Program-made: the position numbers and the translations under genes | Part shown: one piece after another, positions 26,018 to 35,156 of the stretch | Position numbering within the stretch: the stretch's first letter is position 1 | Layout: each line of letters begins with the position of its first letter | Notes under the pieces: generated by a model | What the model was told of the DNA's origin: nothing | The model's database searches: none | The model's input: only the letters and a program-made list of their open reading frames with translations | From: CBDDKZ01 sp965230415 | GTDB lineage: Bacteria; Bacteroidota; Bacteroidia; Cytophagales; JAAEPT01 | Reading direction: 5' to 3' | DNA length: 64,000 nt | Assembly (NCBI GenBank): GCA_965230415.1 | Contig: CBDDKZ010000005.1 | Span: forward strand, 4,588,001-4,652,000

Positions 26018-27526
26018 TTATTTTATTAATTGTGTTGCCATTATGCCTGAGTCTAGTGCATCGAACAATACAGGCAGTCGGGCATTGTCTACACCGGCGT
26101 ATACCAGTTCTTTTTCAGAACGTTTGGTGTTTTTGTCATCAAATAAATATCCAGGAACGGGAATTGGCATGGCATGCCCCAAGGTGCGCAGGTAAACCTT
26201 TTCCACATGTGCTGAAATATCCTTTTCAAGAAACCTTGATATTTCGTTAACGGTGCTGTTTACGATCTCATTTGGCTTATTCTCTATGTCTATTAACTGT
26301 TTTCGGTCCTTATTGTCAAAGCAATAATAAGCTGTTAATACCGTTTGCTTTTGTGTGCTGATTTGGGATTGCGAATTTACAAATCCAAGAAAACGAATAT
26401 CATCATTGATGACTTCATTTTGCCAGTATACTTTGTTGAAGCTAGTATCATTAATGACCAGGTTGATAATTACCCAAGGGGCGTAACTATTGTTGGCAAA
26501 AAGTGGAGCATCAGGAGGGAAAATATATTTCAGAGCATGTTTTTGTCCGGCATATATGATGTTTTGTGCTTCAATTTCTAAAAACTGTTGCGATTGCGTA
26601 TCAAAAACTTTTGTAATAAAACGATTATTGTCTTTTTTTATTCGGTAAACAAGGTGGTTGCATCTTACATTTTCCGCAGGAACCAACTTAGCTAATTTTT
26701 GAACGAAATAATCATTACCATTTGGAGGAGAAAACAATTCCACTTGTTGTGAATAGTAGGGTCTGCACTTGAAATAGTGAATACCAGCGAGTGCTGATAC
26801 TTGTCGTGTTCCAGCTCCGAAATCGTCTTTCATCATATAGTCGAGTGCTTCAACAAACGAATCGTTAAGTGGCAGGAATTGCTTCAGGTACTGGTGAAAT
26901 GTGGTTTCGTTCAGATGGTGGTGTTTTGATGGTGTGATGCGTGTGGGTAAAGGCATTTGATCGTCAAATATGGAGAGCAGGTTCAAAAAATCTCCTTTGA
27001 TTTTGCGATTTTCCAGTAGGTCTTCTCTAAATTCACCATGCGCAAAACAAAAACTCTCTTTTTGCGGATCAATAACAAATTGCTTATCCTTGAACTCCCA
27101 CATTCCATGTAATTGATTGAATTGTGTGATTCCTGCTCTTTCAAGGAGTGAGAGTCCTTCTTTACCGTAATAATCAGGGTAGGCGAGGTCATAATGTGCT
27201 CCAAGTGCGAAGTGCTGCCCGTTATGCTGATACGATGCCGCCGATCCGCCAAGAAAGTCATCGAGTTCACACAGCAGGTAATCGCCGTGTTCCAGGCTGC
27301 CGGCCGCTGACAAGCCGGCAATGCCTCCGCCAACTATCAGTGTATTTGTTTTTAGTTTTTTAACTATTGTTTTATGATGCGCTTGCTTAATCAAATGCGC
27401 GATACTTCTGTTGGAAATAACTTCTATATGATAATCTCGTTTTGATGTTACTGTCTCCGAACATGATTTGAAAAGAAACACTCCACCACCTATACCTGTA
27501 ACCTTTAAAAACTGCCTTCTATTCAT
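26018..27526 (-). CDS. Exported FAD-dependent oxidoreductase (amine-oxidase-like), Tat lipoprotein type
   Basis: A 502-residue flavoprotein. The N-terminus MNRRQFLKVTGIGGGVFLFKSC has a twin-Arg motif plus a lipobox-like Cys, so it is probably exported folded by Tat and lipid-anchored. The dinucleotide fold is TLIVGGGIAGLSAAGSLEHGDYLLCELDDFLGGSA, with the GAHYDLAYP strand and a C-terminal FAD-binding VYLRTLGHAMPIPVPGY and LVYAGVDNARLPVLFDALDSG. Such proteins oxidise amines or desaturate lipids or carotenoids. The substrate is unknown. It overlaps the upstream membrane-protein gene by 8 bases (start 27526, upstream stop 27519), so the two are coupled and probably act together. Confidence 0.8.
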   Translation of the reverse strand: MNRRQFLKVTGIGGGVFLFKSCSETVTSKRDYHIEVISNRSIAHLIKQAHHKTIVKKLKTNTLIVGGGIAGLSAAGSLEHGDYLLCELDDFLGGSAASYQHNGQHFALGAHYDLAYPDYYGKEGLSLLERAGITQFNQLHGMWEFKDKQFVIDPQKESFCFAHGEFREDLLENRKIKGDFLNLLSIFDDQMPLPTRITPSKHHHLNETTFHQYLKQFLPLNDSFVEALDYMMKDDFGAGTRQVSALAGIHYFKCRPYYSQQVELFSPPNGNDYFVQKLAKLVPAENVRCNHLVYRIKKDNNRFITKVFDTQSQQFLEIEAQNIIYAGQKHALKYIFPPDAPLFANNSYAPWVIINLVINDTSFNKVYWQNEVINDDIRFLGFVNSQSQISTQKQTVLTAYYCFDNKDRKQLIDIENKPNEIVNSTVNEISRFLEKDISAHVEKVYLRTLGHAMPIPVPGYLFDDKNTKRSEKELVYAGVDNARLPVLFDALDSGIMATQLIK

Positions 27527-28631
27527 AATGAAGAATATACTTTTTTACGGAACTGTTTTTAGGATTATTTTTCCAGATAAATCCATCCAGAATGTAGTGA
27601 GTTACTTGTGGTATGGAGAGTACGGCGATAGCGAAAGCTATGCTCATATTGTTTTTTAATCCTTGATGGTAATAGGGGATTATAGATTCGAAAAAAGCTG
27701 ACTTGTCTCTGTTTATTAAGGAATCCCAAAAATATTCTTCTGCAAATGATAGTAGTATCACTGTAAAGCAAATTTGTACAACGATCGCCATTGTTCTGCG
27801 CTTATTCCATGGGTTTGAAGCTGTGCGTTCCTTTTTACGCCGCACAGTATAGGTACTAATTAAGTAAATGTATGGTATACCATGAGCTACGACATTGGTT
27901 ATGGTGAAAACAACATCAGAGTTGAATAAGACAATCCCCAGGTACCAATTAAATGCCGTGCTTAAAACCCATAAAATTTTTGGCCAATTGCACGTATTTT
28001 GTGATTTTTTGTAGCCACGCAGTTCTCTGCTCAACCAAACTATGATAATAAGCACATAAGCTATATTACAGTAAGGCAAAATAGTATACAGGTTATGAAA
28101 AACAGGATGAAAAAGAAAGTCATTATCAGCAAACCAGTTGAAATGCAGAGGTTGTTTTATATGCCAATAAGCAACAGGATAGAGCATGGAGAACAAAATT
28201 ACACGTTTATCAGTGAGTATAGATTGATCCTTGTAATCTTTGGATTTGGCCTTGTATAGTGCCAAAAACCCTATCTGTTGTTTCACGAAGTGAAAAACAG
28301 CCAGGTAGGCCATTAGTGTCCAAAATAGATGCGAGGCATATATATTGACAATGAAAACAACTATGAAAACAGCTATAGGCGCCCATATAAGTAGGTTTTT
28401 GTGATTTTGTCTGGTTTCACGTTCCAAGTAGGTTCTGAATAAGCTACTCCAGACATGTGCTACGTCTATTAATAAAATAACCCCTACCCACATCCATAGT
28501 GGTACATTTGCCGACCGGAATTCAGATGGAAGTAAAATGGCTATGATCCAGGTAATCCAGACTGGTAAAAAGAGAAAAAACAGGTCGTTTTTTCTGGAGA
28601 ATAGCCACTTTGAGGTTCCATTTTTGGTCAT
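27519..28631 (-). CDS. Polytopic membrane protein with conserved-looking histidines
   Basis: A 370-residue protein with about nine transmembrane segments (WITWIIAILLP, MWVGVILLIDVAH, IAVFIVVFIVNIYA, and others). Histidines occur at helix ends: DVAHVWSSLFRTYL, FHFVKQQ and NVVAHGIPYIYL. This spacing recalls membrane di-iron or heme enzymes, but no full box motif can be matched, so no function is claimed. The gene overlaps the FAD-oxidoreductase gene, which suggests that the membrane protein either supplies electrons to, or works in the same lipid or pigment pathway as, that exported flavoprotein. No family name recognised. Confidence 0.6.
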   Translation of the reverse strand: MTKNGTSKWLFSRKNDLFFLFLPVWITWIIAILLPSEFRSANVPLWMWVGVILLIDVAHVWSSLFRTYLERETRQNHKNLLIWAPIAVFIVVFIVNIYASHLFWTLMAYLAVFHFVKQQIGFLALYKAKSKDYKDQSILTDKRVILFSMLYPVAYWHIKQPLHFNWFADNDFLFHPVFHNLYTILPYCNIAYVLIIIVWLSRELRGYKKSQNTCNWPKILWVLSTAFNWYLGIVLFNSDVVFTITNVVAHGIPYIYLISTYTVRRKKERTASNPWNKRRTMAIVVQICFTVILLSFAEEYFWDSLINRDKSAFFESIIPYYHQGLKNNMSIAFAIAVLSIPQVTHYILDGFIWKNNPKNSSVKKYILHYE

Positions 28632-28714
28632 CAGTGCAATTTATCAAAATTGGTAAAGAATCCATTTATCATACCGTATACTTTGCTAATGAGTGAAAGC
28701 AAATAGTAAATAGA

Positions 28715-30853
28715 CTATTTCAATAAATAACTACCATTATGCTCCGGTTTGATTTTCTCAAGCCGGAATACCGCTTTAAATTCGCGGTCATTTTTTATAT
28801 TCTGATAATTCTGAGCGAACTGGTTGTTTCGTACCAGGTAACTATTGCCTTTTGAATCCAAAGCGATCAGGTGATTGTTAGAATTGGGATTAAAGGCAAA
28901 ATGATAAGGGCTATAGTTAAGTAAACCATCAAGTCTTATCGCATTTTTAATGTCTTCATTGAACAAAAAAGCCAAGGTTACAATTACAGGCTTACCGCTT
29001 GCATCGACAAACCGGGGTTTTATAATAAAAGGGTCGATGATTTTTGTGAGATGGTGAAAACTATAGGTTCCAAGTTCTTCTAACGTAACCTTTTGAGAAT
29101 TTTTTTCCGGTGCTCGAATTTTGGTATTAAGAAGCCTTATTTGTTTTGTGTTTTTGAAACAGGATTCATATTCTTCATGTTCAGACTTAATGCGTTCGTA
29201 ACGTGGTTTATAATGTCTAATGTGCTTGAAAAAAAAGTCCAGCCACTGGTCAAAAGTCAGTGCTGTTTCTTTGGAATTCATATATGGTTTATTGAGTTCC
29301 CAAAAGCACTTCAGCTCGTCAATTCGATAGGAGGGGTGGTCATCGGGAAAGTAGCCCACGCTTATCATAGCGCCTTCGATATTTTTCTTTATTTTATGCA
29401 TTGGTACTCTTATTTGCTCCTTCTTTTGACTGCTGGTACTAATAACCCGTTTATACTTTTCCTCGAGTCTGTAGAACTCCTTTAACTGATGATTAATGTA
29501 TGCATTTAATGATTCGAATTGATCAAGATAAAATTCACTATAAGCTCTTGGTACCACCGTCAATGCGGTGCTACGTATTTTTGCTTGATTTCCTGCGTTG
29601 AGTTGAATCATCCATTTTTTGTTGAACATGGGATGTACTTCTTTCCAATTGATTTCAGAAATATTTTTATAGGAAAGGTTATCAGTCTCCTTAAATTCCC
29701 AGTAAATGCTGTCAAATAAATAAGAGATGTCAAAATGCGGATTTGTACCATCTATTTTTAAGTAGAAACGTCCTTTTTTTCTTTTAATCGATGAATGTGT
29801 GCCAATATCGCTCAGCTGATAGTAGTTGGTGAATTTTTCAATTTGATTTTGATGGTAGTTTAACGTGTCGAGGTAGTGGTAATAGTGTTGATACGCACTG
29901 TCTACGACATACAATGTTTGTAGTTTTTCATAGGGGCTTAACCCAGAGTTCTCATATACACGTCCCTGATCCAGTAGATATAATAGTTGTTCGCATCTCG
30001 TTCCGTCACACCACGTGCTATGCACAATAGTGTCTTGCGATGTCTTTGACGTGTCTTTGATTGGTTGGGTTAAGGCAGTCCATTCGTTCTTTTTCCCATC
30101 AAAGTGATAAAAGCGCCAATGGTCTATTAAGGTATCCGGTTTAATGATTAGATCGATGTTTTTGTCCAATATTATAGCCTCGTCTTTTGTTTTGAGGGCA
30201 AAGGTACAAGCGGAGTTAAAATGTTCGTGTAGAGAAGGAATGCTTCTGGGAAGGTCTTCAAAAATAAAGTCAACAGGATTACGGTATTCCACATAATTCA
30301 GTTCAATTGGACCTATTACAGGCATTCCGGCAGAATCGACGAATGTCTCTGGTTCAAAGTCTATTTCCGTTCCTGTTTTATAGAAGAATTTACCACCTTT
30401 TTGATTATTAATTGTAAAAGAAATTGGCGTGTTGGCATGCTTGCCGAGATGATCAGGAAGGGGTGTTCCGATACTAAAAGTGAGATCTGCGCGTCTACTA
30501 CGCGTGTGAGATTCGTAATCTGGGGCAATACCTCTTCCGGAATAGATAATCTTCAATGTGTCGAATCCTTCTGTTCCCAGGAGTTCTTTTGTACGTAGTG
30601 CACGTTGCAGCGAAAGGCTGTCATTGTAACCAAGGCTACCCTTATTATCCGTATAGGCTTTGATGTTTACCTTATAGGCGCTTTTGACATTGGTGAGGTC
30701 TTTTAAAAAGTCCTGAAGAAGTAAGGTTTGCGTTTCGTTAAGTGTATCGGCTCCACTCTCAAAGAATATGGTGTACTGTTGGTCATACAGGTTAATTTGA
30801 CCATGACACAAGCCGGTTAGAAGAAAAAGAAAGCATAGAGCAGTTATTTTCAT
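28715..30853 (-). CDS. Secreted protein with N-terminal OmpA-like domain
   Basis: A 712-residue protein with signal peptide (MKITALCFLFLLTGLCHG). Residues about 25-130 are an OmpA/MotB peptidoglycan-binding domain (FESGADTLNETQTLLLQDFL, KAYTDNKGSLGYNDSLSLQRALRTKELL, GRGIAPDYESHTRSRRADLTF). This domain is normally C-terminal. Here it is at the N-terminus and about 580 residues follow with no recognised domain: a beta-rich part (140-290), then a long helical, Tyr/Lys-rich part with coiled-coil potential and a beta-rich end (DGLLNYSPYHFAFNPN...). A cell-wall-bound periplasmic or outer-membrane protein is likely. Transcribed alone. Confidence 0.75.
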   Translation of the reverse strand: MKITALCFLFLLTGLCHGQINLYDQQYTIFFESGADTLNETQTLLLQDFLKDLTNVKSAYKVNIKAYTDNKGSLGYNDSLSLQRALRTKELLGTEGFDTLKIIYSGRGIAPDYESHTRSRRADLTFSIGTPLPDHLGKHANTPISFTINNQKGGKFFYKTGTEIDFEPETFVDSAGMPVIGPIELNYVEYRNPVDFIFEDLPRSIPSLHEHFNSACTFALKTKDEAIILDKNIDLIIKPDTLIDHWRFYHFDGKKNEWTALTQPIKDTSKTSQDTIVHSTWCDGTRCEQLLYLLDQGRVYENSGLSPYEKLQTLYVVDSAYQHYYHYLDTLNYHQNQIEKFTNYYQLSDIGTHSSIKRKKGRFYLKIDGTNPHFDISYLFDSIYWEFKETDNLSYKNISEINWKEVHPMFNKKWMIQLNAGNQAKIRSTALTVVPRAYSEFYLDQFESLNAYINHQLKEFYRLEEKYKRVISTSSQKKEQIRVPMHKIKKNIEGAMISVGYFPDDHPSYRIDELKCFWELNKPYMNSKETALTFDQWLDFFFKHIRHYKPRYERIKSEHEEYESCFKNTKQIRLLNTKIRAPEKNSQKVTLEELGTYSFHHLTKIIDPFIIKPRFVDASGKPVIVTLAFLFNEDIKNAIRLDGLLNYSPYHFAFNPNSNNHLIALDSKGNSYLVRNNQFAQNYQNIKNDREFKAVFRLEKIKPEHNGSYLLK

Positions 30854-31029
30854 ACTTGAGTATTTAGTTCCTGAATAGAATTTAATAAATTATAAGTAAT
30901 TCTAAAAAAAGACCGGTTTAGAAAATTTTAGAAAAAAATAAGAATAAGTTGTCCATTTTTTAAGATCTGATTCGTCACTTAAGTGTAAATCAATAGTTGA
31001 AAAATAATCTCAAACTAAATTTAACTGAA

Positions 31030-31365
31030 ATGAAAAAGTTCATTGTAATTTATCACGCTCCGGCAGAGGCCATGAAAATGATGGCAGAAGCAACACCAGA
31101 ACAAAAAGCAGAAGGCATGAAGCCCTGGATGGCATGGAAAGAAAAACTTGGTGATCAATTGCTTGATTTAGGATCTCCATTGATGGGCGGTGTTAAATTA
31201 AATCCGGATGGTTCTGAAGAAATGAGCCAAAAAGAAGTCACCGGTTATTCGATTGTTCAGGCAGCTGATATTGCAGGTGCTAAAGCGCTTCTGGCAGACC
31301 ATCCACACCTTAGTTGGTCAGGAGGATGCGATATTGAAGTACATGAATGTGTGCCTTTAGGTTAA
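31030..31365 (+). CDS. YCII-related domain protein
   Basis: A 111-residue small alpha/beta (ferredoxin-like) protein with the YCII/DGPF pattern: MKKFIVIYHAPAEAMKMM, AWKEKLGDQLLDLGSPLMGGVKL, GYSIVQAADIAGAKALLADHPHL and a closing CDIEVHECVPLG. Family members are small, soluble, often dimeric proteins of uncertain function. Some act on diacyl or muconolactone-like compounds. ATG 31030 gives the standard N-terminus, though the frame is open from 30997. Its stop overlaps the convergent gene at 31362 by four bases. Confidence 0.8.
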   Translation: MKKFIVIYHAPAEAMKMMAEATPEQKAEGMKPWMAWKEKLGDQLLDLGSPLMGGVKLNPDGSEEMSQKEVTGYSIVQAADIAGAKALLADHPHLSWSGGCDIEVHECVPLG

Positions 31366-31901
31366 TCCCTTTTTAGAACCGGAAGGTCTTGTTTAGGTTT
31401 TCTGGTTTTATTTAATTTCATCACAAAAGCTTCAAACTGATCAAAAATGCGCAGTTTGTGGCTTTTGTCTTTCGTTTGGTTTACTACTAGTTGCATATAT
31501 TCGAAGTACCGCTTGTATTGGTCTATGGTAAAGCCTCCGTTCAGTTTGCTGGCAACCTTGAAGTCAAATACTTTATGGTTCACACCGGTAGCATAAAATT
31601 CCAACTGCGCTAAAGTTTTGTCCAATTGTGCTTTTTCCCGTACATTTCGATAGATTAGTACTGCATCTTTAGGGCTTAAATTCCGGATGTTACCCTCATC
31701 GTCCAATCCGCATATTCGAATATCATTTTCTATGCTAGAAGGCATCGATGAAATGTAGTCCATCGTCTCGGCTCTTTTTCGCTGATCGAGATCTTGGGTT
31801 ATTTGAAAATAGATGAGAGGAAGTGTCAAAGTAACGGCCAGCGTTTGAAGAATATTGAGTGTTACCTGAAAGGATTTTTCACGTTTTTTTGCTTTTTCCA
31901 T
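31362..31901 (-). CDS. Membrane-anchored DUF4760-like protein
   Basis: A 179-residue protein with a single N-terminal transmembrane segment (LNILQTLAVTLTLPLIYFQI) and a cytoplasmic helical domain. It has DQRKRAETMDYISSMPS and DKTLAQLEFYATGVNHKVFDF, a pattern that resembles the DUF4760 family, but the match is from memory and tentative. No enzymatic motif. It converges on the YCII gene with a 4-base overlap. Transcribed alone. Confidence 0.5.
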   Translation of the reverse strand: MEKAKKREKSFQVTLNILQTLAVTLTLPLIYFQITQDLDQRKRAETMDYISSMPSSIENDIRICGLDDEGNIRNLSPKDAVLIYRNVREKAQLDKTLAQLEFYATGVNHKVFDFKVASKLNGGFTIDQYKRYFEYMQLVVNQTKDKSHKLRIFDQFEAFVMKLNKTRKPKQDLPVLKRD

Positions 31902-32053
31902 GTGCTGTTTGTGCTAAAGATTGGTATAAAATTATCTCTAATCTTTACAATTGCAAAGAATGAAATGGAAATAAGCCCTCGTTTTTAATTCATTAAGTTA
32001 AAAATTGGATGTCATTATCTTCTCACTGTGGTCGTGAAAGCAGCAATACCAGG

Positions 32054-33916
32054 TTAAGGTTTTTCTTTTCCAATCTGAAGATAATAGTCGTACACATATT
32101 GCGTGTAAACCTTGGTAAGTTGTAACTTGGCTTCAACATCTTCACCTTCTTCATTGATTATTTTTCCACTTTTATGGTGAAAGATGAGCGATGTGGAATC
32201 CGTAAGTAGCGCAAAACCATCTATAAAGGCGTGGTAAGCACTTCCATCTACCGACTGATCGAATAAATTTTTACCAAAATGGAACGCGTCGTAATCTAAA
32301 TCAAGTTGACTGAGCAGACTCGGTGCTATGTCTGTTTGATCACCACATTTATCAATAATTAGCCCTTTATCACTAACAGCACCTCCTGTAAACAACAGCG
32401 GGATTTTTATCCGGTCAAGAGAATGTGTACCGGTGCGTCCGGGTAGTGAATGTCCATGGTCTGCAGTAATGATAATGAGTGTATTGTGCCACCAAGGGCT
32501 TTTTTTACTTTTTTCCAGAAAATTGGACAGCGCTTGATCTGTATAGCTCATCGATTTGTTATGTAATTCTTCCTTAGTGCTTATTAAAGATTTATCCATT
32601 CCGGGAATATCATATGGTTCATGGCTACTCAAAGTAAATAAAGTCTTGAAAAAACGCCCCTTTTCCCGGTCGATATCGTCGTAGAGTTTTTCGAACATGA
32701 GATGGTCGGGGATGCCCCATTTCGAAATTCTTTGATCGGCAGGAAACTCCTTTAAAGATACCAGTTTATCAAATCCGGACCCTAAAAGATAAGCTTTCAT
32801 ATTCGCAAAATTCAATTCACCTCCATAATAAAAGGAACTCTTATATCCCTCGTCGTTGAGTGTTTTGGCAATTGAAGGCAAGTATTGGGTCTTTTCCGGG
32901 AATTTCATAATCGATCGTCGGGACATAGCCGGAAACGAACTTAAAATGGCTGTTAGCCCTTTATCGCTGCGTTCTCCACTGGCATAAAAATGATCGAAAT
33001 ACACACCCTGCTTCGACCATCTTTTCAAATGAGGTAGCGCTATGGGAGTAACAAAGCCCGAATCCATTAACTTTGAGGTACAGCTTTCCCAAACGATTAA
33101 AACAATATTAGGGAGTTGAACGCTTACTATTTTATCATTTATACCTTTTCCCTGTGGTTTGATAATGGAAACACTTTGGCTCAATGCCTCCGAACGGGCA
33201 TATTGATAAGGGTTTTTGTCTTTATAAAGCTCTTCAGTAACCGAATAGAAAAAATTCCAAGGTACGTTCAAGGCACTTTGGTTTGCGAAGTTGTTTTTCG
33301 AAAAAAATACGCTACTTTGATTAATGGCTATTTGTTGCCAACCACCTCTATGAGTTATGGCCAGACACAACGAAATAACTAATAAAGCAGTATGATGATA
33401 CCATTTTAACGGCATGTAAGCACCCTGAATTCTTTTGAAGAGTATCCCATATAAGAGCTGAAAAAGAATTATGGATAATACTAATATACTCAGCAAAACG
33501 AAAACCGGTGAACTTTGTGCCGATGCGAACGCTAATTGAGGATGTTCCAGGTACTGAAATGCTGTGATATCGATGTGGCTGCCCCAGTTGTCAAAAAGTT
33601 CAAGATCAATAGTTAAAAGGGTAGAGAGGATTATGAGTATAACAAGGTTGTAATATCGGAGTACTTTGTTAATCATGTTGACTTGATGACCAAACCAAAA
33701 CGTAAGAATCAGGAAGGGAAGTCCAACCAGAAAAGAGGTGAAAGCTATGTCCAGGGGAAGGGCATGGTACAGTAATTGAACGATGGTTGTGTTTGCTCCG
33801 GCTTGCCCGGCATTGACATAAATGACAAAAACAAGCCGAAAGAACGCAAAGAAACTCAACCAATACATGAAATATACTGCAAAGAAATAGAGACGTTTTC
33901 GTATTCCCATAATCAA
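32054..33916 (-). CDS. LTA-synthase-family phosphoglycerol transferase / sulfatase-fold membrane enzyme
   Basis: A 620-residue protein with five transmembrane helices (residues about 10-210) and an extracytoplasmic alkaline-phosphatase-fold domain. Key motifs: NIVLIVWESCTSKLM (metal Glu), YASGERSDKGLTAILSSFP (nucleophile position, here Ser rather than the Thr of LtaS), GYKSSFYYGGELNF and ITADHGHSLPGRTG (metal Asp-His). Gram-negative members modify glycans or lipids with phosphoglycerol or phosphoethanolamine. The exact donor is unknown. Starts at ATG 33916 and 33910 are both possible. The palindrome TAACAATTGTTA lies 20 bases upstream. Transcribed alone. Confidence 0.85.
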   Translation of the reverse strand: MIMGIRKRLYFFAVYFMYWLSFFAFFRLVFVIYVNAGQAGANTTIVQLLYHALPLDIAFTSFLVGLPFLILTFWFGHQVNMINKVLRYYNLVILIILSTLLTIDLELFDNWGSHIDITAFQYLEHPQLAFASAQSSPVFVLLSILVLSIILFQLLYGILFKRIQGAYMPLKWYHHTALLVISLCLAITHRGGWQQIAINQSSVFFSKNNFANQSALNVPWNFFYSVTEELYKDKNPYQYARSEALSQSVSIIKPQGKGINDKIVSVQLPNIVLIVWESCTSKLMDSGFVTPIALPHLKRWSKQGVYFDHFYASGERSDKGLTAILSSFPAMSRRSIMKFPEKTQYLPSIAKTLNDEGYKSSFYYGGELNFANMKAYLLGSGFDKLVSLKEFPADQRISKWGIPDHLMFEKLYDDIDREKGRFFKTLFTLSSHEPYDIPGMDKSLISTKEELHNKSMSYTDQALSNFLEKSKKSPWWHNTLIIITADHGHSLPGRTGTHSLDRIKIPLLFTGGAVSDKGLIIDKCGDQTDIAPSLLSQLDLDYDAFHFGKNLFDQSVDGSAYHAFIDGFALLTDSTSLIFHHKSGKIINEEGEDVEAKLQLTKVYTQYVYDYYLQIGKEKP

Positions 33917-33935
33917 TGAATTATTAACAAAACTA

Positions 33936-33947
33936 TAACAATTGTTA
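33936..33947. promoter_or_regulatory. Palindrome upstream of the LTA-synthase-type gene
   Basis: TAACAATTGTTA is a perfect 12-bp palindrome 20 bases upstream of the reverse-strand start, within AT-rich sequence containing repeated TTAAC words. It could be an operator. Bases 33948-34351 otherwise hold no gene that I can see. Confidence 0.25.
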
Positions 33948-34351
33948 ATTATTTATTAACACAAAATCCTTCGTCATGCACTAATCACCGCGTTTACTGA
34001 TATAAATCACAATTCGAAAGCCTGTTGTTAGATTTTAAATAACAATTAATTAACTCAAAGGACAATTTGTAAGGTTATAGGTTGCTTCAGAACGAGACGA
34101 ATTTTTAATTAGTTCGTATAATTGTTACGCTCAAACCTATTCAAACCTTATTACCCTTAAAATTCTGTGCTTACTTGTCTTTTAAAGTGTTGAAAGATAG
34201 ACTTGAATAAAATATGCCTGAGTTATTTATTACCAGGTTTTTGAAATTCAAATCGCTTAAAAAACGATGCACGCAATAATTTATTGCATTGCCATTACAA
34301 ACTACTTTTTTAAATAGTTAAGAAGATGTTAAAATACGATTTAGGTGAATG

Positions 34352-34388
34352 GTATTTTATGTAAAGCTGTTTTTGCTTTATAAAATAC
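34352..34388 (+). promoter_or_regulatory. 5'-UTR hairpin directly before the DUF427 start
   Basis: GTATTTTAT+AAAGC pairs with GCTTT+ATAAAATAC: a 14-bp stem with a 2-base bulge (34361-34362) and a 7-base loop. The ATG follows 7 bases after the stem. Such a structure at the ribosome-entry region may regulate translation or stabilise the message. It has no T run after it. Confidence 0.45.
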
Positions 34389-34395
34389 AAAAGAG

Positions 34396-34785
34396 ATGGA
34401 TCATCAAGTTACTAATCCAAACGAAGAACGGCATTATTTTCAATGGCGAAAACCAAATGCTAAAATTGAAATTTACCTGGAAGGCGTGTTAATAGCAGAA
34501 AGCACAGAAGCCATCTTGCTTAAAGAAGTGGGTAAACAGGTATACGACAATGTTTATTATTTGCCAAAGAAAGATGTACGTCTGGACGCTGCCCGTAGCC
34601 CGGAAAAACAGACTCACTGCCCACTAAAAGGTGATGCGTCTTATTACGATTTCCAGGTAAACGGAGAATGGATTGAAGAAGTAGGGTGGACTTATGAGGA
34701 CCCCATAAAACGATCGCAACTAATTAAAGATCATGTAGCCTTTTATCAGTCAAAGGTGAAAACTATAATACATCCTGAAAAGTAA
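34396..34785 (+). CDS. DUF427 family protein
   Basis: A 129-residue soluble protein of the DUF427 family, with WRKPNAKIEIYLEGVLIAES, VYYLPKKDVRLDAARSPEKQTHCPLKGDASYYDF and WTYEDPIKRSQLIKDHVAFY. The conserved Cys-Pro-x-KG is present. DUF427 proteins adopt a beta-barrel fold, and their reaction is unknown. It is monocistronic: a hairpin precedes the start and a terminator-like hairpin follows at 34847-34881. Confidence 0.88.
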   Translation: MDHQVTNPNEERHYFQWRKPNAKIEIYLEGVLIAESTEAILLKEVGKQVYDNVYYLPKKDVRLDAARSPEKQTHCPLKGDASYYDFQVNGEWIEEVGWTYEDPIKRSQLIKDHVAFYQSKVKTIIHPEK

Positions 34786-34846
34786 ATAAAGAATATAAGC
34801 GGAGGTAATGTCTTCCCATTAAATTAGTGTTGTTGGTTAAGTGGCG

Positions 34847-34881
34847 ATGCCGTTGATTCATAGTTTTTAAATCAACGGCAT
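34847..34881 (+). terminator. Hairpin downstream of the DUF427 gene
   Basis: ATGCCGTTGATT and AATCAACGGCAT form a perfect 12-bp stem with an 11-base loop, followed by TTGTCATTT. It lies between the DUF427 stop and the DUF3820 start and probably ends the first transcript. Confidence 0.6.
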
Positions 34882-34916
34882 TTGTCATTTAGTCGGAATT
34901 AGTATAAAATTACTCC

Positions 34917-35156
34917 ATGAATAAAGAATTGTTAATCGATCTTGTAAAAAACGAAATGCCTTTTGGTAAATACAAAGGCCGACTTATTTGTGACCTTCCT
35001 GAATATTACCTGGTATGGTTTCATGGAAAAGGCTTTCCGGCAGGGAAGTTAGGGCAACTCCTGGCTACCATGTATGAGATTAGGATAAATGGACTGGATG
35101 AGTTGTTGCTGCCTTTGAAACAGCAGTATGGAAAGGGTGCTCAGTCAATTCAGTAA
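34917..35156 (+). CDS. DUF3820 family protein
   Basis: A 79-residue protein containing the DUF3820 signature: NEMPFGKYKGRLICDLPEYYLVWFHGKGFP and LGQLLATMYEIRINGLDELL. This module also forms the C-terminus of some exonuclease X-like nucleases, where it may contact DNA or protein. Stand-alone copies have no assigned reaction. Its 3' end overlaps the convergent lipoprotein gene by 7 bases. Confidence 0.85.
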   Translation: MNKELLIDLVKNEMPFGKYKGRLICDLPEYYLVWFHGKGFPAGKLGQLLATMYEIRINGLDELLLPLKQQYGKGAQSIQ

